A stretch of 64,000 bases of DNA from assembly GCA_037384425.1 (NCBI GenBank), contig JARROA010000001.1, positions 62,001-126,000 of the forward strand, written 5' to 3'. The notes under the pieces are model-generated. The model did not search any database, had not been told where the DNA came from, and saw nothing but the letters and a program-made list of their open reading frames with translations. The DNA comes from Thiodiazotropha sp037384425 (GTDB taxonomy: Bacteria; Pseudomonadota; Gammaproteobacteria; Chromatiales; Chromatiaceae). The position numbers and the translations under genes are program-made. Below are positions 17,008 through 26,210 of the stretch, one piece after another. Each line of letters starts with the position of its first letter. The stretch's first letter is position 1.

Positions 17008-17589
17008 TCATGTGGCCACCAGGCCGGCAAAACCCATGAAGGCCATCGACATCAGACCGGCGGTGATGAGGGCTATGGCGTTGCCCTGCAGCGGCTCCGG
17101 CACGTCGGCCACCGCCACCCGCTCGCGCACCGCGGCGAACAGCACCAGCACCAACGAGAAACCGGCGGCGGCACCGAAGCCGTAGAGCCCCGATTCGATG
17201 AAACCGTGCTGCTCCTGGGTATTGAGCAGGGCTACACCCAGTACGGCACAGTTGGTGGTGATCAGGGGCAGGAAGATGCCCAGCACCTGGTAGAGCATGG
17301 GGCTGGTCTTGTGCATCACCATCTCGGTGAACTGCACCACCACGGCGATGACCAGGATGAAGGCGATGGTGCGCAGGTACTCGATACCGAGCGGTACCAG
17401 CATGTATTCGTTGACCAGGTAGGAACAGAGGGAGGAGAGGGTCAGCACGAAGGTGGTCGCCAGGCCCATGCCGGTGGCGGTCTCCAGCTTGCGCGAGACG
17501 CCCATAAAGGGGCAAATCCCGAGGAACTTCACCAGGACGAAGTTGTTCACCAGCACGGTGCTGATCAGAATGAGGGCGTACTCTTGCAT
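17008..17589 (-). CDS. rsxA: Rnf electron transport complex subunit A
   Basis: A 193-residue integral membrane subunit, the same length as E. coli RsxA and closely similar in the blocks VLVNNFVLVKFLGICPFMGV, FILVIAVVVQFTEMV and LPLITTNCAVLGVALLN. The conserved Cys residues in those blocks coordinate the membrane-embedded iron-sulfur centre in solved structures. It is the first gene of the rnf operon. No strong Shine-Dalgarno precedes the conserved ATG at 17589; an in-frame ATG at 17673 is possible but would add a non-conserved leader. Confidence 0.95.
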   Translation of the reverse strand: MQEYALILISTVLVNNFVLVKFLGICPFMGVSRKLETATGMGLATTFVLTLSSLCSYLVNEYMLVPLGIEYLRTIAFILVIAVVVQFTEMVMHKTSPMLYQVLGIFLPLITTNCAVLGVALLNTQEQHGFIESGLYGFGAAAGFSLVLVLFAAVRERVAVADVPEPLQGNAIALITAGLMSMAFMGFAGLVAT

Positions 17590-17920
17590 GAAAAACCGGT
17601 ATAAAAATGAATCCACTAAGGATAAGCGGCCATCCGGCGGCTTACAACTTGTCTCTGGAGTGGAATAGTGCATGTTCTTTGGTGTCCGGGGCATTGACAA
17701 GCCGCAACCCAGCCTTCTCGTGGCTAAGATCGACTATCCCGCCTGAGTGGCTATCGTGCTAGGCTTTGGGCTACCTGCGCTGTCGTAGCATGGGGATTTC
17801 CCGACCCTCTGAGGTTTGATCTCCCGTTGCTAGCGCAAGAGCCAATAACAAGTCGACAAACCGGCTGGTCTCCCGTCCGGGAATCCGCCGAATAAAACAC
17901 CAAAGAAGAAGAGGACGCCC
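17590..17920. other. Divergent intergenic region between rnf operon and metY
   Basis: About 330 bases without a supported gene. It must contain the rnf promoter (minus strand) and the metY promoter (plus strand). TTGACA occurs at 17694-17699, but no well-spaced -10 follows it, so I do not call a promoter. Confidence 0.4.
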
Positions 17921-19198
17921 ATGAAACTAGAGTCACTGGCCCTGCACGCCGGCTACAGCTCCGAGCCCACCACCAAGGCCGCGGCGGTACCGATCTACCA
18001 GACCACCTCCTACACCTTCGACGACACCCAGCACGGCGCCGACCTGTTCGACCTGAAAGTGGTGGGTAACATCTATACCCGCATCATGAACCCCACCACC
18101 GCGGTGCTGGAACAGCGACTGACCGAGATGGAGGGCGGTATCGGCGCTCTGGCCGTGGCATCCGGTATGGCGGCCATCACCTACGCCATCCAGTGCATCG
18201 CCGTGAGCGGCGACAATATCGTCAGCACCAGTCAGCTCTACGGCGGCACCTATAATCTCTTTGCGCACACCTTTCCGCGTCAGGGCATCGAGGTGCGCAT
18301 GGCCTCCTTCGACGACTACGCGAAAATGGAGAGTCTGATCGATGACAGAACCAAAGCGCTCTTCTGCGAGTCGATCGGCAACCCGGCTGGCAATGTGGTG
18401 GATCTGGAAAAACTGGCGGAGATCGCCCACCGACACGGTCTCCCACTGATTGTCGACAATACGGTGGCGACGCCCTATCTCTGCCGCGCCTTCGACCACG
18501 GCGCCGACATCATCGTGCACTCCCTGACCAAGTACATCGGCGGCCACGGCACCTCCATCGGCGGCATCATCGTCGACTCGGGCAGGTTCGACTGGGTGGC
18601 CAACAAGGCACGCTTCCCCATGCTCAACGAGCCCGACCCCTCCTACCACGGGGTGGTCTACACCGAGGCCCTGGGCCCGGCGGCCTATATCGCCCGCTGC
18701 CGGGTGGTGCCCCTGCGCAATACCGGCTCGGCGATCTCGCCCACCAACGCCTTCCTTATCATGCAGGGACTGGAGACCCTGGGCCTGCGTATGGAGCGCC
18801 ATTGCGAAAATGCCCTGGCCGTGGCCGACTATCTGAAACAGCATCCCCAGGTGAAGTGGGTCAATTACGCGGCGCTGCCGGAGAGCCCGCATTACGACCG
18901 CTGTCAGAAGATCACCAAGGGTCTGGCCTCCGGTATCCTCAGCTTCGGCATCGAAGGCGGGATCGAGGCGGGTGCCCGCTTCATCGACGCCCTGCAGATG
19001 ATTCTGCGCCTGGTCAATATCGGCGATGCCAAGTCGCTCGCCTGCCATCCTGCCTCCACCACCCATCGACAGCTCAACGAGGAGGAACTGAAGACCGCCG
19101 GTGTCAGCGCCGACATGGTGCGGCTCTCCATCGGTATCGAGCATGTGGACGACATCATCGCCGATATCAGTCAGGCGCTGGAGGCGGCAAAGGATTGA
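17921..19198 (+). CDS. metY: O-acetylhomoserine / O-acetylserine sulfhydrylase
   Basis: PLP enzyme of the Cys/Met metabolism family that fixes sulfide into homocysteine (or cysteine) from the O-acetylated amino acid. The 425-residue length and LHAGYSSEPTTKAAAVPIYQ start fit MetY rather than the shorter ~390-residue MetB/MetC. The PLP lysine is in VHSLTKYIGGHGTSIGG, and the C-terminal NIGDAKSLACHPASTTH block is diagnostic. AGAGG lies 6 nt before the ATG. Direct sulfhydrylation suits an organism living in sulfide. Confidence 0.95.
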   Translation: MKLESLALHAGYSSEPTTKAAAVPIYQTTSYTFDDTQHGADLFDLKVVGNIYTRIMNPTTAVLEQRLTEMEGGIGALAVASGMAAITYAIQCIAVSGDNIVSTSQLYGGTYNLFAHTFPRQGIEVRMASFDDYAKMESLIDDRTKALFCESIGNPAGNVVDLEKLAEIAHRHGLPLIVDNTVATPYLCRAFDHGADIIVHSLTKYIGGHGTSIGGIIVDSGRFDWVANKARFPMLNEPDPSYHGVVYTEALGPAAYIARCRVVPLRNTGSAISPTNAFLIMQGLETLGLRMERHCENALAVADYLKQHPQVKWVNYAALPESPHYDRCQKITKGLASGILSFGIEGGIEAGARFIDALQMILRLVNIGDAKSLACHPASTTHRQLNEEELKTAGVSADMVRLSIGIEHVDDIIADISQALEAAKD

Positions 19199-19968
19199 GG
19201 GGGTAGGCGGGAGAGAAGTGGAGAACGGCCGCCTGCAGCTGACGTCGTCGGGATAGGGCCGATGGGGGAGCGTCTGGGCGCATCGATAACCTGTCGGCTT
19301 GGGGTGGAAGAGCATAAGGCTGCGAGGTGTTCCCACTGCAGACGTGCAATCAAGCGTGCGAATATGGCCTGGGCAAGGCTGCGGATGCCTGCGCACGCCA
19401 TCATTGCCACATGCACTGACCAATGCGCGAAGCTCAAATGGTTATGCCGGTATCTGGCTCGATTGGCGGTACCGGAGTAACGCTTGTCGCTCACTCCCCA
19501 TGGAGACATCCTCTGCCAGTTGAAACCGCTTATGTCAGCGGCGCGGCATGTGTGTGCTTCATGCCCCTGGGCTTTACCTCGTGATTGGTATCATTGATGC
19601 CGAAGTCGCGAGTCGATCTGGCACGATTCCACCTGACTCGGCAATACAGTTCTCTGATTAGATCGAAAACCGAAGAATAACTAATAACTCAAGTGTTGAT
19701 AATGGCGCTATTTTGCTATTTCAATCGGGATTTTTCGTGATTCTATAAGATTATTTTATCCACTAAATAGCCCTATAAAGTATGAGTAACTGCAGCCGCT
19801 GAGAAGGGTAGATCAGAGGAGAGAGAAGAGGAGATTGATCAGAGGAATTAGATAGGATGTCGCCCCCCCATCGTGCCAGTTCGTAGTACAAAATTTGTTG
19901 TGATGGGTTGTGTTGATAACAGTCGTCGGACTTGCCGACGATTTCGCTGCACTATTGAGGTCCAGGCG
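19199..19968. other. Long intergenic region with a composition shift
   Basis: About 770 bases. The first ~400 are GC-rich like the neighbouring genes but hold only non-conserved open frames. From about 19650 the sequence becomes AT-rich and stays lower in GC through the next two genes. A purine-rich stretch runs from 19805 to 19850. I see no RNA gene, transposase or clear repeat here. Confidence 0.45.
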
Positions 19969-20826
19969 ATGACAACTTCCAAACATGTCCTTTCTGGATT
20001 CATTTTCCAGATCCTGCTGTTCTGCATTCTTCTTTATAGTGGCCTTGTCGCCGCTGCCAATCCGCACGCTGAAGCTGGCCATGCCCCACATTGGGGTTAT
20101 ACGGGTGCTTCCGGCCCGGCCGGATGGCATAGCTTATCTGAAGAGTATGTGCTGTGCGGCAGTGGGAAACGCCAGTCCCCGGTGAATATCTGGAATGAAG
20201 TTCCGGCCGACTTATATCATTTGCAGTTTCACTATCAGTCTATTCCGCTGCTTGTGCTGAACAATGGGCATACGCTGCAAGCCAATTACAACACCGTAGG
20301 TACAGAGGAGACTGTCACCATTGGCGGCAAACCCTATCCAGTACAGAGCAAGCCTGCATATGACAGCACGTTAATGCTGGGTGATGTGCCCTATCGACTT
20401 CTTCAGTTCCATTTTCATACTCCCAGTGAGCATGCGCGCAATGGACGGCGGTATGCCATGGAAGTCCATCTCGTGCATAAGAGTGCCGACGGGAACCTGG
20501 CTGTTGTGGGTGTGTTGTTCGAGCGGGGAAAAGAGAATCCGGTACTGAAAAAGGTACTCGACAATGTTTCAGGTAATCTCAACGAGGTTAAGTTAGTTCA
20601 AGGAGTCACGATTAACGCTGCTGATTTGCTGCCTGATGACCGCCGGGTATTTCACTATAGCGGATCTTTGACCACGCCGCCCTGCAGCGAGAACGTCAAC
20701 TGGTTTCTGATGACGGCTCCGATGGAAGTATCGGACAAACAAGTCAAGCAGTTCGAAAACTTGCTGGGCAAAAATGCCCGTCCGCTGCAACCCATGAATT
20801 GGCGATCGATGCTGATCTCCGAATAA
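19969..20826 (+). CDS. Periplasmic alpha-class carbonic anhydrase
   Basis: Catalyses interconversion of CO2 and bicarbonate. The protein has 285 residues with an N-terminal signal peptide (hydrophobic core IFQILLFCILLYSGL, likely cut after VAA), so it acts in the periplasm. Zinc ligands are visible as QFHFHTPSEH and the third His in MEVHLVH. The Thr-199 region SGSLTTPPCSENVNW and the N-terminal HWGYTG and RQSPVNI blocks are intact. The ATG at 19969 with GAGG upstream was chosen over an open extension to 19873 that has no signal features. Base composition is lower in GC than flanking genes. It is followed after 25 nt by a chemoreceptor gene. Confidence 0.95.
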   Translation: MTTSKHVLSGFIFQILLFCILLYSGLVAAANPHAEAGHAPHWGYTGASGPAGWHSLSEEYVLCGSGKRQSPVNIWNEVPADLYHLQFHYQSIPLLVLNNGHTLQANYNTVGTEETVTIGGKPYPVQSKPAYDSTLMLGDVPYRLLQFHFHTPSEHARNGRRYAMEVHLVHKSADGNLAVVGVLFERGKENPVLKKVLDNVSGNLNEVKLVQGVTINAADLLPDDRRVFHYSGSLTTPPCSENVNWFLMTAPMEVSDKQVKQFENLLGKNARPLQPMNWRSMLISE

Positions 20827-20851
20827 AACTAATTTCGCTGGGAGTATTGTC

Positions 20852-22534
20852 ATGAAAAACCTACTCAACAATATGTCATTGAAAGCCAAGCTAATGGGTT
20901 TTGCGAGCGTCCTGCTTGGCTTGTTGGTAATCAGTTCAATCTATTCAATCTACGCGATGAAGAGCATAGGCGGTGAGTTGTTCGCCATTGCGGAAGAGGA
21001 TATTCCACTGACGGAAAAAGTCGCCGTGATCACGACGCATCAATTGGAGCAGGCGGTGCAATTTGAACGCGCTCTGCACTATGGCACGGTTTTGAAAGCT
21101 GATGATTCGGCAGTACCTCGTTTCCGCGAAGCGCTAAAGGCCTTTGATGAAGGCACGGAAAGCATCGAAGCGGAGCTTCAGCAAGCGGATCAAATTGTCG
21201 AAGAGGCCTTGAGCCGTAGCTCAGGCGATGAGCAACAGGAGTTTGCAGCAATTCGTGAAGCGTTGAAATCTATTGAAAGCGCTCATAAAGAGTATGTATC
21301 GAATGCCCACAATGTCTTTATTGCCTTCACAGAAGGCAAAACACATCAGGCTGAAGAGCTGGCCGAAAATGTAGAGCATGAAGAAGAAAACATCGATACA
21401 TCACTCGAGCGCATGTTGGATCAGATCGGTCAGTTTACCGAAGAGAGTGGTCGGCGTGCTGAGACTCATGAGCAATCATCACTTGTCGTTCTCGGCATCA
21501 TTGCGCTGATCAGTATCGTCATCGGATTTGTTGTCAGCAGTATATTCGCAAGCTTCATTGTGAGCGCGATTCGCAAGGCAACGGTGATTGCATCCGGTGA
21601 CCTTACTCAGGACATCAAAGTTGACAGTCGTGATGAAATTGGTGAACTGCTCACTGCGATCAATGGTATGCGCGTGAAATTGCTCGATATGCTCTCGGAT
21701 ATATCTGAAACCACAGAACAGTTGTCAACCGCCTCCGAAGAGATGTCGTCGATAACGGTACAGACCAGCGAAACCATCCAAGCTCAGCGGTCGGAGACAG
21801 AGCAGGTGGCAACTGCGATGAACGAAATGACGGCAACGGTGCAAGATGTTGCTGTTAATATCAACCACACGGCGAGTGCCGCTGATGACGCCTATGCACA
21901 AACCCAACAAGGATCACAGATCGTACAACGGGCAATCAACCAGATTAACAAGCTCGCCGAACAAGTGGAGAGTTCCTCTAAAACCATTAACGAATTGGAA
22001 CAGGACAGCGAGGCCATCAATACTGTACTCGATGTGATTAAAGGGATCGCTGATCAAACCAACCTGTTGGCACTGAATGCTGCAATCGAAGCAGCGCGGG
22101 CAGGCGAGCAGGGACGGGGATTTGCCGTGGTTGCAGACGAAGTGCGTACGCTGGCAAGCCGTACACGACAGTCTACCGATGAAATCAATGAGATGATTGA
22201 GAAACTGCAAACGGGTTCTCGTCAAGCTGTCACCGTCATGGATCAGAGTCGGGAAGAGGCAAAATCCGCTGTGGAATTCGCCACGCAAACGGGTACTGCG
22301 TTAACGACCATCACCCAGGCCGTTGAAAAAATCAACGAGATGTCCAGTCAGATAGCCAGCGCTGCAGAAGAGCAGGGATCTGTTGCGGAAGAGATCAACC
22401 GCAACATTGTCAGGATCAACGACATGTCCAATCAGACGGCGGATGGCGCCAGCGAAACGGCCACGGCAAGCCAAAACCTGGCGCACATGGCTACAGAACT
22501 GCAAGGATTGGTTGCACAGTTCACTGTCAGATAA
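20852..22534 (+). CDS. Methyl-accepting chemotaxis protein
   Basis: A 560-residue chemoreceptor. TM1 spans about residues 13-36. A helical sensor region of ~170 residues (four-helix-bundle type, no Cache-like pattern seen) is followed by TM2 at about 209-236, a HAMP segment, and the signalling domain with hairpin tip EAARAGEQGRGFAVVADEVR. The C-terminus (GLVAQFTVR) has no CheR-binding pentapeptide. GGGAG lies 7 nt before the ATG. It shares the AT-richer composition of the upstream carbonic anhydrase gene, and the 25-nt gap suggests co-transcription. The ligand is unknown; a CO2/bicarbonate/pH-related signal is only an inference from context. Confidence 0.94.
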   Translation: MKNLLNNMSLKAKLMGFASVLLGLLVISSIYSIYAMKSIGGELFAIAEEDIPLTEKVAVITTHQLEQAVQFERALHYGTVLKADDSAVPRFREALKAFDEGTESIEAELQQADQIVEEALSRSSGDEQQEFAAIREALKSIESAHKEYVSNAHNVFIAFTEGKTHQAEELAENVEHEEENIDTSLERMLDQIGQFTEESGRRAETHEQSSLVVLGIIALISIVIGFVVSSIFASFIVSAIRKATVIASGDLTQDIKVDSRDEIGELLTAINGMRVKLLDMLSDISETTEQLSTASEEMSSITVQTSETIQAQRSETEQVATAMNEMTATVQDVAVNINHTASAADDAYAQTQQGSQIVQRAINQINKLAEQVESSSKTINELEQDSEAINTVLDVIKGIADQTNLLALNAAIEAARAGEQGRGFAVVADEVRTLASRTRQSTDEINEMIEKLQTGSRQAVTVMDQSREEAKSAVEFATQTGTALTTITQAVEKINEMSSQIASAAEEQGSVAEEINRNIVRINDMSNQTADGASETATASQNLAHMATELQGLVAQFTVR

Positions 22535-22897
22535 GGCCAATTATTAACGGCGCACCGGAGAGGACCGAAAGTCCGCCGGACGCCGATGGAAATTGGCGCC
22601 ATCATGAGGCAGTGGAGGCCATGCCAGCGCAGGTTGATGCCGTAAAGGGACTGCATGCGATGCTCGATCTGTCAGCATTCATTTGAGGATCGAGGAACAC
22701 CCTGCAATGGTCTGCTGGGTTCGCCGCGCTGATGATCTCCGTCGCCTATTTTCTCCAGCATCGCGATCATGCCGACGCTGCTGCTGGCACCTGTGCCCTG
22801 CCCATGCACATCCAGGAGCATCGGCATCGGACCTTTGGCAAGGATATCGCCGTTACGAGGGTGAAGGTCAATGCGATAGATGTATTGAAGATAATCG
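22535..22897. other. Intergenic region between MCP and metG, possible gene remnant
   Basis: About 360 bases with open but unconvincing frames on both strands. A short perfect dyad GTCCG-C-CGGAC lies near 22572. A minus-strand stretch (about 22672-22897) has coding-like composition but no domain I can name and no start or stop that makes sense, so a decayed gene is possible. Confidence 0.3.
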
Positions 22898-24946
22898 CTA
22901 CTTGACGCGCATACCCGGCTGGGCGCCCTGGTCGGGGTTGAGGATGAAGAGCTCCTTGCCGCCCGGGCCGGCGGCCAGCACCATGCCTTCGGAAATTCCA
23001 AAGCGCATTTTACGCGGCGCCAGGTTGGCGACCATCACCGTGAGTTTCCCTTCCAGATCCTCTGGCGCATAGGCCGACTTGATGCCGGCAAAGACGTTGC
23101 GGGTCTCCCCGCCGAGGTCGAGGGTGAGCTGCAGCAGCTTGTCGGCACCCTCCACATGTTCCGCCTTGGCGATGCGCGCGATGCGCAGGTCGAGCTTGGC
23201 GAAGTCGTCGAACTGGATGGTCTCCGCGATGGGATCCTTGGCCAGCGGCGAGTCGGCGGCCGGCTTGGCTGCATGCGTCGGCTCCTGGGCGGCCAGGTCC
23301 TCTTTCGAGTGTTCCAGCATGGCCTCGATCTGCTTGGGATCGACACGGGTCATCAGCGGTTTGAACTTGCCGATGGCATGACCGGTCAGCGGGGTGGCCA
23401 GCTGATCCCAGGTGAGTGGCTCGACCTGCAGGAAGGCCTCGGCCGCTTCGGCGGTGCCTGGGAGGATCGGGCGCAGGTATCCGATTAGCAGGCGGAACAG
23501 GTTGAGGCCGTCGCTGCAGATGGCCTGCAATTCCGCGTCCTTACCTTCCTCTTTCGCTACCACCCAGGGTTTGCGTTCGTCGATGACCTGGTTGGCGCGA
23601 TCGGCCAGTGCCATGATCTCGCGCACGGCGCGGCTGAATTCCCGCTTCTCGTAGTGCTCGGCGATGGTCTCGCCCTTGGCCACGAAATCCTTGAACAGGT
23701 CCGTTTCGGTGACCTGGTCCGCCAGCTTGCCATCAAACCGCTTGCTGATGAAACCGGCGCAACGGCTGGCGATGTTGACCACTTTGCCCACCAGGTCGCT
23801 GTTGACCCGCTGGGCGAAGTCCTCCAGGTTGAGATCGATATCGTCGACGCCGGAGCCCAGCTTGGCGGCAAAGTAGTAGCGCAGGTACTCCGGGTTGAGG
23901 TGATCCAGGTAGGTGCGCGCCTTGATGAAGGTGCCGCGGGACTTGGACATCTTGGCCCCGTCCACGGTGAGGAAGCCGTGGGCGAACACCGCGCTGGGGG
24001 TGCGGAAGCCCGCGCCGTGCAGCATCGCCGGCCAGAACAGGGTGTGGAAGTAGATGATGTCCTTGCCGATGAAATGATAGAGCTCGGCCTGGCTGCCTTC
24101 CGCCCAGTAGTCGTCGAAGTCGAGTCCATCGGTCCTGTCGCAGAGGTTGCGGAAACTGGCCATGTAGCCGATGGGGGCGTCGAGCCAGACATAGAAGTAC
24201 TTGCCCGGGTGGTCGGGGATCTCGAAGCCGAAGTAGGGGGCGTCGCGGGAGATGTCCCACTCCTGCAGGCCGGCCTCGAACCACTCACCCAGCTTATTGG
24301 CCACCTCGCTCTGCACATGACCGCCGCCGGTCCAGCCTTTCAGCATCTCCTCGAAATCGGCCAGCTTGAAGAAGTAGTGATCCGACTCGCGCTGCTCTGG
24401 CACTGCGCCGGAGACGGCGGAGACCGGGTTCTTCAGCTCGGCCGGGGAGTAGCTGGCGCCGCACACCTCGCAGTTGTCGCCGTACTGGTCCTCGGCGCCG
24501 CACTTGGGGCAGGTGCCCTTGATGAAGCGGTCGGGCAGGAACATCTGCTCCACTGGATCGTAGGCCTGGGTGATGGTGCGTTTGGCGATGTGTCCGCTGT
24601 CACGGTTGCGCTCGTAGATGGTGTTGGCGCAGACCTGATTCTCCGGCGAGTGGGTCGAGTGGTAGTTGTCGAAGCCGATACGGAAGTCGGCGAAATCGGC
24701 CTGATGCTCCTCGGCCACGCGGGCGATCAGGGCCTCCGGCTCGATCCCCTCCTGACGGGCGCGCAGCATGATCGGCGTGCCGTGGGCGTCGTCGGCGCAG
24801 ACATAGAGACACTGGTGCCCACGCATCTTCTGAAAGCGTGACCAGATGTCGGTCTGGATGTACTCCACCAGGTGACCGATGTGGATCGGCCCATTGGCGT
24901 AGGGCAGGGCGCTGGTAATCAGGATCTTGCGGGGTGTCTGGTTCAT
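22898..24946 (-). CDS. metG: Methionine--tRNA ligase
   Basis: Charges initiator and elongator tRNA-Met. The protein has 682 residues with the class I catalytic core and C-terminal tRNA-binding (Trbp111-like) dimerisation domain. HIGH-type motif: YANGPIHIGHLVEYIQ near residue 15. Zinc knuckle: CPKCGAEDQYGDNCEVCG near residue 145. KMSKS motif: DGAKMSKSRGTF near residue 333. The C-terminal domain runs from FDDFAKLDLRIARI onward. The start at MNQTPRKILITSALPYANG was chosen because the 14-residue upstream extension is not conserved. Confidence 0.98.
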   Translation of the reverse strand: MNQTPRKILITSALPYANGPIHIGHLVEYIQTDIWSRFQKMRGHQCLYVCADDAHGTPIMLRARQEGIEPEALIARVAEEHQADFADFRIGFDNYHSTHSPENQVCANTIYERNRDSGHIAKRTITQAYDPVEQMFLPDRFIKGTCPKCGAEDQYGDNCEVCGASYSPAELKNPVSAVSGAVPEQRESDHYFFKLADFEEMLKGWTGGGHVQSEVANKLGEWFEAGLQEWDISRDAPYFGFEIPDHPGKYFYVWLDAPIGYMASFRNLCDRTDGLDFDDYWAEGSQAELYHFIGKDIIYFHTLFWPAMLHGAGFRTPSAVFAHGFLTVDGAKMSKSRGTFIKARTYLDHLNPEYLRYYFAAKLGSGVDDIDLNLEDFAQRVNSDLVGKVVNIASRCAGFISKRFDGKLADQVTETDLFKDFVAKGETIAEHYEKREFSRAVREIMALADRANQVIDERKPWVVAKEEGKDAELQAICSDGLNLFRLLIGYLRPILPGTAEAAEAFLQVEPLTWDQLATPLTGHAIGKFKPLMTRVDPKQIEAMLEHSKEDLAAQEPTHAAKPAADSPLAKDPIAETIQFDDFAKLDLRIARIAKAEHVEGADKLLQLTLDLGGETRNVFAGIKSAYAPEDLEGKLTVMVANLAPRKMRFGISEGMVLAAGPGGKELFILNPDQGAQPGMRVK

Positions 24947-25573
24947 CTCGGGTCCGGCTCGTCTGCTGGTCAGGCGGAAAGCCGGCAATTATCGCACAAT
25001 GGCGTGTTAAATAAACATAGGTAAGGGGAATTGGGAAACCGGTGGCGGGATATCCGCTAATTAATGCCGACAGCTGCCAATAAATGCTTATGGTTGAGTA
25101 CTGAGGCAGTGAATGCTGACGGTGATTGGGGCAGTTTTACTCAAGATCGTGTAAGCCAGTTTGGGGCTTCTATCGCAACGTCTATGAATCGACTTAGCGC
25201 TGATCTAACGGCATCTGGCACCGGAGGTAACAAGCCATCCGATCCCGGAGGCAGCGCAAACGGGCCGTGATCAATCGAAATGAGTAGAAAGAAGTCACAG
25301 ACTATAAGGTCAGTGGTTGTATTGTGCAGGTTATATACAAAACAGGCGGTGTCTATGACTTCCCATATCTTCTCCCCACACCTTGTTAGCCCGTAGTCGC
25401 TATTTCACTTCCCTACACTACAACAAAGCCATTGGTTTTATGCCAAACAAGCGCAGTTAACGTCTTGGCAACAAAAATCCAGTTTGCTAAAGTCCCCGGC
25501 AATCTATAGGGATGCGCTATAGTGTCGGCGCGTGCCATAGGTGATCGCTAAATTACGCAGGAAGTAAATTAAT
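24947..25573. other. Intergenic region, AT-rich toward its right end
   Basis: About 630 bases between metG and a lipoprotein gene. One short open frame (25064-25270) has no ribosome-binding site or recognised homology. Two CTATAG palindromes at 25504-25509 and 25517-25522 lie about 50-70 bases before the lipoprotein start and could be promoter or operator elements. Nothing else is supported. Confidence 0.35.
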
Positions 25574-25993
25574 ATGAAAATGTTTTGCAAGATGCCTATT
25601 ATCGCTGTTTTGTCATTGGCTTTATCGGGTTGTGCGGGCGTTGCCCATACCTACAAGGGAGATGAAAAACCAGCCAGTGAAGTTGCGATTTTAAACTCTG
25701 AGTATACGGAATTTAGTGGGGAGACCTATTTTGTCTCTTTTGTGGCCTACGTTGACATGAAAGATGAAGAGAAAACAAAAAATTCTCTTGGAGATGAAAT
25801 TATTGGATATCCAAAAGAAATTCATATGTTGCCGGGAGAATATATGTTGATGAATAAATGTTGGACTCTCCATGGCACTGCGTTCGTTCCAATGCGGATC
25901 AAAGTTGATGCCGGAAAAAAGTATAAGTTTACGTGTGCCCCTGCTATGAACAAGATGAATACGATTCAAATGAAGTATGGCGTTGTGGATTAA
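25574..25993 (+). CDS. Small predicted lipoprotein of unknown function
   Basis: A 139-residue protein. The N-terminus MKMFCKMPIIAVLSLALSGC ends in a lipobox (LSGC, lipidated Cys at residue 20), giving a ~120-residue mature lipoprotein. The mature part is rich in Lys, Met and aromatic residues and holds two Cys (in MNKCWTLHG and YKFTCAPAM) that could form a disulfide. GGAAG precedes the ATG. GC content is clearly below that of neighbouring genes, which suggests recent acquisition. It is monocistronic, with its own intrinsic terminator at 26047. I do not recognise the family. Confidence 0.8.
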   Translation: MKMFCKMPIIAVLSLALSGCAGVAHTYKGDEKPASEVAILNSEYTEFSGETYFVSFVAYVDMKDEEKTKNSLGDEIIGYPKEIHMLPGEYMLMNKCWTLHGTAFVPMRIKVDAGKKYKFTCAPAMNKMNTIQMKYGVVD

Positions 25994-26046
25994 AACAAAT
26001 TGAAGCCAGTCAGAATTCATTACGCCTGGTTAATGAAATGAAAAAG

Positions 26047-26074
26047 AAAGCCACAGTTATCTGTGGCTTTTTTT
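26047..26074 (+). terminator. Rho-independent terminator after the lipoprotein gene
   Basis: A 10-bp perfect stem (AAAGCCACAG / CTGTGGCTTT) with a TTAT loop is followed by a T-run, 54 bases after the lipoprotein stop. All features of an intrinsic terminator are present. Confidence 0.93.
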
Positions 26075-26210
26075 ACTAGCAGTTGACACCGTCGATCGCT
26101 TACTGTCACTGGGCTGTCATGTCGTAGCAACCAATTGCTCATCTGACTGCAAATCTGCCGTCACATCGATCCATTAAGCTCCCGCAGATTCTCTTATTGG
26201 AGTCGCTGCG

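Noticed and set aside
17694..17730. TTGACA ... TAAGAT as a metY promoter
   Set aside because: The spacer of about 25 bases is far outside the usual 16-19.
17933..19423. 496-codon minus-strand open frame opposite metY
   Set aside because: Antisense shadow of metY; low-complexity His/Gly/Val/Asp composition typical of reverse-strand translation.
22672..23001. Minus-strand open frame at the metG 3' end that seemed to continue an unknown protein
   Set aside because: Part overlaps metG out of frame, and the remaining ~75 codons have no recognisable domain or start; mentioned only as a possible remnant.
25064..25270. 68-codon plus-strand open frame after metG
   Set aside because: No ribosome-binding site, Ser/Gly-rich sequence without homology I recognise; likely chance.
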